This document shows positions 57,718 through 64,000 of a DNA stretch of 64,000 bases, in pieces. The stretch is from assembly GCF_001659605.2 (NCBI RefSeq), contig NC_035169.2, positions 12,439,942-12,503,941 of the forward strand, given 5' to 3'. Below the pieces are notes generated by a model. That model did not search any database. It worked only from the letters and a program-made list of their open reading frames with translations, and was not told the DNA's origin. This DNA comes from Manihot esculenta. Its lineage: Eukaryota; Streptophyta; Magnoliopsida; Malpighiales; Euphorbiaceae. The position numbers were made by a program, and so were the translations under genes. The number at the start of each line of letters is the position of its first letter. The first letter of the stretch is position 1.

Positions 57718-58760
57718 ACTCTGGTGGTTCTCTTTCTTTAGTTGCTCTAGGAGCCGTCGAGAGGTTGAGTGGATAGCTTCTTGGCTAGAGTGTTCTCTTT
57801 GGGTCAGTGGACCCGAGTGTGATCCATCTGTGGCAGAGTCAGTCTGCCGGTCCAGTTCAGTGTCTGTTGAGGGTAGATGCCTTCCACCCGACTTTGAGGT
57901 CCTAGACTTGACTGTCTGGACGTCAGTTTAGGGTTGGACTGGGTTTTTCTACTCGTAGTGCTATCTTGGTCTGCAGAGACAAGGTAGTCAGGTTCAGAGG
58001 ACAGGATGGGTCAGAGGTTTTCTTCTGAGGGAACACAGTAGGGACGCCTAGAGGTTCGATATCAGCCTATCAGGCTCGTAGGGTGCGTAAGAGGGGTTGT
58101 CAGAGGGTTCTAGCTCTTGATTGAGAGTTTAGCAGTCAGGTCCGGGAACCAACCTCAGTGTCTTTGGTTAGAGAGTTCTTAGATATCTTCCCAGGCGAGT
58201 GGTCAGGTTCACCATCTGTTAGGGAAATGGAGTCGAGTCTAGGAGTGGTGTCTGGACCCAGAACCATTTCTATTCTCCCCTACAGGATGGCACCTGTAGA
58301 GTTGTAGGAGTTGTTAGAGCAGTTGTGAGACTTGGTAGACAAAGGGTTTTATCCGACCTAGTACCTCACCCTGGATTGCTCCAGCGTGGTGGTGGGAAAA
58401 GAAGGACGAATCCTTGAGACTTTGTAATAACTGTAAGCAGTTGACCAAGGTCACTACCAAGGGCAGGTATTCCCATGCAGGATGGATGATCTATTGGGAC
58501 AGCTAGTAGGAGCTGTTTGTTTTCCAAGATAGATCTGAAATCCGGGTACTACCTGTGAGAGTTAGAGTTAGTTTTGGGTTAGCAGTGAGAAGAAGTCAGT
58601 TTAGTAGAGAAGAGAGAGAAGAGTAAGGATAAGAGTAGCGCTTTGGAAGCGTGTTGAGTTCAGGAGAAGGTTGGGTATTGCTAAGGTGTTTCTTTTGGTA
58701 AAAGGTGTGCCTGGAAGACCCGGGAGTTCTTACTCCAGCAGTACCCGTGTGTCTCTCTTT
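57718..58760 (+). pseudogene. D pol remnant
   Basis: Broken frames match C in order: protease C-terminal part ([15 protein letters not shown], about 57790-57930), linker, RT N-terminal block to a KIDLKSGY-like patch near 58545, then a jump to the end of the chromodomain tail (near 58720-58760). RT palm, RNase H and integrase are deleted. Confidence 0.8.
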
Positions 58761-58852
58761 TAGGAGAAGAAGTTTTTAGGCCTTGCTTGCTTAGTTGCTT
58801 GCTTGTTTATGTATGTTTGATGCTATGATTTGTGAATGCCTTTTTGTTTGTA

Positions 58853-58890
58853 GAACATTCGGGGACGAATGTTCTTAAAGGGGGGAAGAA
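58853..58890 (+). promoter_or_regulatory. D polypurine tract and stem-loop
   Basis: AAAGGGGGGAAGAA (58877-58890) abuts the right LTR. The GAACATTCG / CGAATGTTC stem is at 58853-58874. Confidence 0.88.
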
Positions 58891-59125
58891 TATAATACCC
58901 GGCTAGATTCCGGCATCGGAATCCCTACCTTCCGGCGGAATCTCCGTTGGAATCCGGAATTCTGAAGATGCCAAAGGCTTCTAGAGGGGTAAAAATGTGT
59001 TTCTAAAATGTTTTCACTTGATTTCATGGTTTTAAATGAAAAAGAATTTGAGTTTTGAAAAGAAAAGACCAAGGAGGCATTTGCCAGGTTCAGCCGCCGA
59101 AAGTGAAGTTCGACCGCCGAACATG
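58891..59125 (+). repeat. 3' LTR of D, truncated by E
   Basis: Begins TATAATACCC, with the terminal TG changed to TA. It breaks at CGCCGAACATG, inside a dyad cluster, where E starts. ACATG (59121-59125) should be the E duplication. Confidence 0.88.
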
Positions 59126-61272
59126 TGTAACAGCCCGGAAACCGAACTGCCACCGGCACTAGGATCCAGATCGACTTAAGGTCGCCGGGACCCGTAGTAA
59201 GCCTGCTATCCTGTCTGTATACCTGTGAAATCCCATACATGATCATACATTTGCTGTAAAAACATAAAACTTTTCTTCCTTCTCAGGCTTAACCTGTGCA
59301 TGCACATGCTCTGTTCTATACTAATCCCTACTAGAGCTCCTCATGGCTCTAGGCGGATCACACTCATAATGTTAAGCCCGGTTTTGCTCATAAACATACA
59401 ACAATAGATGTAAACATAAAGTGATCATGTGAAAAGAACAAGGAATTACAACTCTTATAGTCAAGCACCATTCTATACACTGTACATATACACAATCTCT
59501 ATACATATACATGTCCACACTAACTATTACAAAACTCTGTACTCTTCCTGTACCCTGCTGAGTTCTCTCTGACCTCTGAACCTGCACCACTGAAGTTAGG
59601 GGAGAGGGATGAGCTACGATAGCCCAGTGAGTAGAATAGGTAAATAACAGGTGATAAGACATGCTCTCATGGAATGCAACACAGAATCACATCACCTCGG
59701 CCGGACGGATCAAAACTCCCTCTATCTCATCTGGGGTACCGGAGTACCATGTGCCTGGTCCCCGTAGGGCTGTTCCAGGTCTTTATGCCTGGTCCTCGTA
59801 AGGCTGTTCCAGGTCTTTCCTCTGAGGGCTAATGAATCCTCACGAAGTCCGTGCCGTCTCACATAAGCAATGTACAAGGAGCAATGCCAAGTACAAGGAT
59901 AAATGCAATGCATCATCTTTGTGTACACTAATGCACTCACCCTAAAGCATATTCATGATGCATGAAGCATGATAAAATATCAGTTCTCATATTAAAACAT
60001 TAAGTTAAATTCCACTCACCTGGTTATCTCTGAACTGACTCTGCAGGTTCTGACACTGGACTCACTGCTGACCTCCCTGATTCCTCTGGTCCGTACCTAC
60101 ACAGGTGGACTCAAATGAGGGACTAAACTCACTCAAGAACATCTCTACGAAACTCCCCAAAACCCCTCTAAACAATCCTAAAACCATCACATAAAACATG
60201 CAAAGGAAAGCTGGACAGGGCACTTTCGGCGGCAGGTTCGGCGGCCGAAACCCCACTCCAGAGACGAAACTCATGCATGTTCGGCGGCACCTTCGGCGGC
60301 CGAAGGTCTCGTCCAGAGACGAAACTCACACACTTTCGGCGGCCGAACTCCCTCTTTCGGCGGCCGAAATCCCTTTCTAAACCGAAAGCCTAGCTTTCGG
60401 GGGCAACCTTTGGCAGCCGAACTGCCTCCACAAAGGGTTCGGCGGCCGAACCTTCCTTCGGCGGCCGAACCTAGTTTTGCCCGAAGGACAGAACCCTGCT
60501 CTGTTTCATGCAAACTTTGCCCAAAAACCTACAAACATGCATGTCAACTACTCCCAACTAGCATATACACATATATATGCACAAAGGGGTCTAAAACTAT
60601 CCTAAACCCCAAACAAACATAGCACATAACACTTAAACATGCTGGAACACCACAAATCACCAAAAACCACACCTAAACCTACACATGCAAACTACCCATA
60701 CAAACTTCATAAAACCTTTCAAAATCATCAAAGAAGCTCAGGATCTTCACTTACCTCTTACACAACTTGAGGATGAAGGATCCTAACGTGGAGATATGAA
60801 GAAAAGCTCTTCCAAAGCTCCAAGCTTCAAAACTTGGTTCTTTTGCTCAAAACCTTCATAAGTCACCAAAACTCTTAAAACTCTTGAAAGATTTGATGAA
60901 AATCATGGAAAACATGAAAGTCAACGTAGAGAGAGGCTGAAACTCACCTCTGGCTGCAAGTGGAGGAGAAATAACCTCCTTCCACCGACCCTTGGCCCTT
61001 TTATAGGTGGCTGGCCAGACCACCTTCGGCAGCCGAACGTGAAGCCGCAACCATGCAATGTTCGGCGGCCGAAAGGGACCTTCGGCGGCCGAACCTTTGC
61101 ATTTCTCCCTTGTTGCCTTTCTTTCAAAACTCAAGTCTTTTAACATTTCAAAACATAAAAACCAGTGAAAATGCCTTGAAAAACATATGCCTTACCCTTC
61201 TCGAGGGTTCCGACACCCGAGATTCCACCGGACTACAGGAATGCCGATGTCGGACTCGAGCCGGGTATTACA
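59126..61272 (-). repeat. 3' LTR of E
   Basis: 2147 bases, TGTAACAG to GTATTACA. The U5 stem CGAC-TTAAG-GTCG is at 59172-59184. It has a CTGTTCCAGGTCTTT minisatellite near 59750-59820, and dyad clusters at 60223-60472 (leader) and 61024-61098 (U3). Donor ACCAG^GTGAGTGG lies near 60020. Confidence 0.93.
60997..61007 (-). promoter_or_regulatory. TATA box in E LTR
   Basis: Minus strand CCTATAAAAGG, at the position seen in A and C. Confidence 0.72.
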
Positions 61273-61309
61273 TTCTCCCCCCCTTAAGAACATTCGTCCC
61301 CGAATGTCC
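61273..61309 (-). promoter_or_regulatory. E polypurine tract and stem-loop
   Basis: AAGGGGGGGAGAA on the minus strand (61273-61285). The stem at 61288-61309 has one mismatch at its outer end. Confidence 0.85.
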
Positions 61310-61350
61310 CGAATACAACATAAACACATAGAAAAGGGGAAAAACTAACC

Positions 61351-64000
61351 TTAAAACAGATATGGGTATTGCTGGAGCATGGACTCCCGAGTCTCCCAAG
61401 TGCATTCTTCTAGGTTGTGGTGGTTCCACAAAACTTTCACCATTGGTATCTCCTTGTTTCTCAGCTTTCTGATCTGGGTGTCAAGGATCCGCACTGGCTG
61501 CTCTACATAGGTGAGATCACTTAAGATTTCCACCTCAGGTTCACTAAGAACCTTCTCTGGATCTGACACAAATTTTCTCAACATAGAAACATGGAATACC
61601 GGGTGAATTCGTTCCATCGAAGCCGGTAAATCTAGCTTATACGATACAGGCCCGATCTTCTGCAAGATCTCAAAGGGACCAATGTACCGTGGGTCTAGTT
61701 TACCCTTCTTTCCAAACCGAACCACTCCCTTCATCGGAGACACCTTAAGCAATACCATATCCCCCTCCTGGAACTCTATCTGCTTCCTACGGATGTTTGC
61801 ATAGCTTTTCTGTCTGCTTACCGCTGTTCTGATCCTCTCTCTGATGATAGGCACTAACTTGCTGGTTATCTCAACTAACTCTGGCTCTGCAAGAGTTTTC
61901 TCTCCTACCTCTTCCCAGCAAACAGGTGTTCGGCACTTCCTCCCATACAAAGCTTCATAAGGAGCCATCCCTATGCTAGCATGATGGCTGTTGTTGTAGG
62001 CAAACTCCACCAGAGGTAGATGCTGCCTCCAAGAACCGCCAAAGTCTAACACACACATTCTCAGCATATCTTCAATGGTCTGGATGGTTCTCTCAGACTG
62101 ACCGTCTGTCTGTGGATGGAAAGCAGTGCTGAAGTCCAACCTTGTGCCCATTTCATTTTGCAGACTCCGCCAAAACCTGGAGGTGAACTGAGGTCCTCGA
62201 TCTGATACTATCGACACTGGAACTCCATGCAACCTTATTATCTCTTCTACATACACTTGCGCCAACTTGTCCACAGAGTAGTTACTCCTGACTGGAATGA
62301 AGTGAGCAGATTTCGTGAGTCTATCCACAATCACCCATATGGAGTCTAGTCTGTTAGACGTCGCCGGTAACCCCACTACAAAATCCATAGCTATGTTCTC
62401 CCATTTCCATTCTGGAATTGGCAGTGGGTTAAGCATTCCAGCCTGCTTCTGGTGCTCTAGCTTCACCCTTTGACATGTCTCGCAGGCTGACACGAACTGT
62501 GCCACTTCTCTTTTCATTGCTGGCCACCAATACACCCTTCTCAGATCTTGATACATCTTGGTGGCTCCCGGGTGAATGCTATACCGCGTATTATGAGCTT
62601 CCCTCATAATGTCTGCCTTCAAACTGCTATCATCTGGTACACATAACCTCTTACCGTGCCGAAGAATCCCCTCACTATCAAATCTGAACTCTGCACTGTT
62701 GCCCGACTGAACAGTCCTGGCAATCTTCACTAACTCGGGGTCTTCGTGCTGTTTCAGAGCCACTTGCTCTAGAAACACTGGTGTCACTCTCATCTGTGCG
62801 ATCAAAACACCTGTACCAGATAACTGCAACTGTAACCCGTCTTCCACGAGCTTGTAGAAATCCTTCACCACCGGTCTTCTCTCTACTGCAATGTGGGATA
62901 AACTGCCAAGTGACTTTCGGCTTAAGGCATCAGCTACAACATTAGCCTTGCCCGGATGATACTGGATCTTACAATCGTAATCACTGAGCAATTCTACCCA
63001 CCGTCTCTGCCTCAAGTTTAACTCTCTCTGACTTAAGATGTGCTGCAGGCTCTTATGATCCGTATAGATCTCACATTTTACCCCATAGAGGTAATGCCTC
63101 CACATCTTAAGTGCAAAGATAACAGCTGCCATCTCCAGATCGTGTGTCGGGTAATTCAGCTCGTGCTTCTTCAGCTGTCTAGAAGCATAAGCTATCACTT
63201 TGTCATTCTGCATCAACACACAACCTAATCCCACTCGGGATGCATCACAGAACACTGTGAAATCTTCATCACTAATCGGCAGAGCTAACACCGGTGCTGA
63301 AGTTAACCGTCTCTTCAACTCTGCAAAACTCTCCTCACATTCCTCTGACCACACAAACTTCTGATTCTTTCTGGTCAGTCTGGTCATAGGAGCAGCTATC
63401 TTTGAGAAGTCCTGAACAAACCTCCGATAGTAGCCTGCCAAACCCAGAAAACTCTTGATCTCTGTCACTGTAGTGGGTGTAGGCCAGTTGGCTACTGCCT
63501 CTACCTTTTTGGGATCTACTGCTATACCGTCCTCTGATATAACATGTCCCAAAAAGGAAATGCTCCTTAGCCAGAACTCGCACTTGGAGAACTTGGCATA
63601 CAAGCCATGCTCTCTCAAGGTTTGCAGCACTATCCGCAGATGCTGGGCATGGTCCTCTGCAGTCCTGGAGTACACCAAGATATCATCAATAAAGACGATC
63701 ACAAAACGATCCAAGTACTCCCTGAAAACCCTGTTCATGAGATCCATGAATGCTGCAGGGGTGTTAGTCAACCCGAACGGCATCACAAGGAACTCATAAT
63801 GCCCATATCTGGTTCGGAAAGCAGTCTTGGATACATCTCCTTCCCTGATCTTCAACTGGTGGTATCCGGATCTCAGATCTATTTTAGAAAAACAACCTGC
63901 TCCTGCCAGCTGGTCGAATAGATCATCGATCCTGGGTAAAGGATACTTGTTTTTGATAGTGACTTTGTTCAACTGTCTGTAGTCGACACAAAGTCTCAGA
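61351..64000 (-). CDS. E Pol, C-terminal part (RT, RNase H, integrase, chromodomain), partial
   Basis: The frame is open from the window edge ([13 protein letters not shown] block of RT) to its stop at 61351, about 880 residues. RT palm FIDDILVYS, RNase [11 protein letters not shown], integrase HHCC region and DDE core ([24 protein letters not shown]) and the C-terminal [15 protein letters not shown] tail are all whole. No stop or frameshift is visible. It differs from C throughout, for example [18 protein letters not shown] against [18 protein letters not shown]. The N-terminal Gag, protease and start lie outside the window, so intactness is unproven. Confidence 0.93.
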   Translation of the reverse strand, partial: LRLCVDYRQLNKVTIKNKYPLPRIDDLFDQLAGAGCFSKIDLRSGYHQLKIREGDVSKTAFRTRYGHYEFLVMPFGLTNTPAAFMDLMNRVFREYLDRFVIVFIDDILVYSRTAEDHAQHLRIVLQTLREHGLYAKFSKCEFWLRSISFLGHVISEDGIAVDPKKVEAVANWPTPTTVTEIKSFLGLAGYYRRFVQDFSKIAAPMTRLTRKNQKFVWSEECEESFAELKRRLTSAPVLALPISDEDFTVFCDASRVGLGCVLMQNDKVIAYASRQLKKHELNYPTHDLEMAAVIFALKMWRHYLYGVKCEIYTDHKSLQHILSQRELNLRQRRWVELLSDYDCKIQYHPGKANVVADALSRKSLGSLSHIAVERRPVVKDFYKLVEDGLQLQLSGTGVLIAQMRVTPVFLEQVALKQHEDPELVKIARTVQSGNSAEFRFDSEGILRHGKRLCVPDDSSLKADIMREAHNTRYSIHPGATKMYQDLRRVYWWPAMKREVAQFVSACETCQRVKLEHQKQAGMLNPLPIPEWKWENIAMDFVVGLPATSNRLDSIWVIVDRLTKSAHFIPVRSNYSVDKLAQVYVEEIIRLHGVPVSIVSDRGPQFTSRFWRSLQNEMGTRLDFSTAFHPQTDGQSERTIQTIEDMLRMCVLDFGGSWRQHLPLVEFAYNNSHHASIGMAPYEALYGRKCRTPVCWEEVGEKTLAEPELVEITSKLVPIIRERIRTAVSRQKSYANIRRKQIEFQEGDMVLLKVSPMKGVVRFGKKGKLDPRYIGPFEILQKIGPVSYKLDLPASMERIHPVFHVSMLRKFVSDPEKVLSEPEVEILSDLTYVEQPVRILDTQIRKLRNKEIPMVKVLWNHHNLEECTWETRESMLQQYPYLF

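Larger units (their letters stand above)
54125..59125 (+). mobile_element. Element D: internally deleted Tekay-related retrotransposon, right LTR interrupted by E
   Basis: Plus-strand element with LTR 54125-56551, a tRNA-Met primer-binding site, capsid-less gag, decayed pol and a purine tract. Only 235 bases of its right LTR (58891-59125) precede element E. The overlapping LTR parts differ at about eight positions in 220 plus an indel of about 20 bases with a duplicated dyad, so D is older than C and N. The preceding bases TCCAT should be its target duplication; the partner is outside. Confidence 0.9.
59126..64000 (-). mobile_element. Element E: Tekay-type retrotransposon, right part outside window
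   Basis: 3' LTR 59126-61272, purine tract, then an open pol frame to the window edge. It is a different subfamily from A and C by LTR sequence. Possibly intact. Confidence 0.92.

Overview
This 64 kb window is transposable-element DNA from a flowering plant, most likely a eudicot. The primer-binding sites match plant initiator tRNA-Met, there are chromodomain-bearing Tekay-type and Tat-type Ty3/gypsy elements, and there is a CACTA element. I see no host gene anywhere. Species cannot be fixed from the sequence; Euphorbiaceae is only a guess.

Layout, left to right. 1-24172: two Tekay elements (A1, A2) on the minus strand in tandem, sharing the middle LTR (LTR-internal-LTR-internal-LTR). The first LTR is cut by the window edge. 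A2 is interrupted in its gag zinc knuckle by a young, internally deleted relative (N, 13378-20241, duplication CCCCT). 24173-40482: an old Tat-lineage element (F). Its gag-pol is on the minus strand (39911 to 32654) and its antisense accessory ORF is on the plus strand (24173 to 31241). F was hit by the A1/A2 tandem, by a solo LTR (S, 26026-30576, duplication AAGCC) that itself carries a non-autonomous CACTA element (27395-29402, duplication TAA), and by a non-coding LTR-like insertion (I, 35160-36815) inside the reverse transcriptase. 40483-44142: AT-rich DNA with no gene, holding a candidate old Tat solo LTR and an LTR-like fragment. 44143-54117: a complete, very young Tekay element (C) with one intact 1663-residue polyprotein, nearly identical LTRs and duplication GTTCC. 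54125-59125: an internally deleted plus-strand relative (D), whose right LTR is cut by another minus-strand Tekay element (E, from 59126). E runs off the window with an open pol frame.

The autonomous copies encode Gag (capsid, CCHC knuckle), aspartic protease, reverse transcriptase, RNase H, integrase and a C-terminal chromodomain, which in this lineage is thought to steer insertion into heterochromatin. That would explain the nesting. C is the only complete coding copy in view; E may be another. D and N share the same loss of the capsid region and most of pol. They look like one non-autonomous lineage that would depend on a C- or E-like helper.

The strongest unexplained signals are in the LTRs. 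There are dense arrays of a dyad TTCGG-N3-CCGAA in two fixed places, one upstream of the TATA box and one in the transcribed leader. There is a conserved order of splice-site-like sequences ending in an acceptor just before the gag ATG. There is a U5 stem with a compensatory base-pair change between subfamilies. These are read by eye; no alignment, folding or database search was run.
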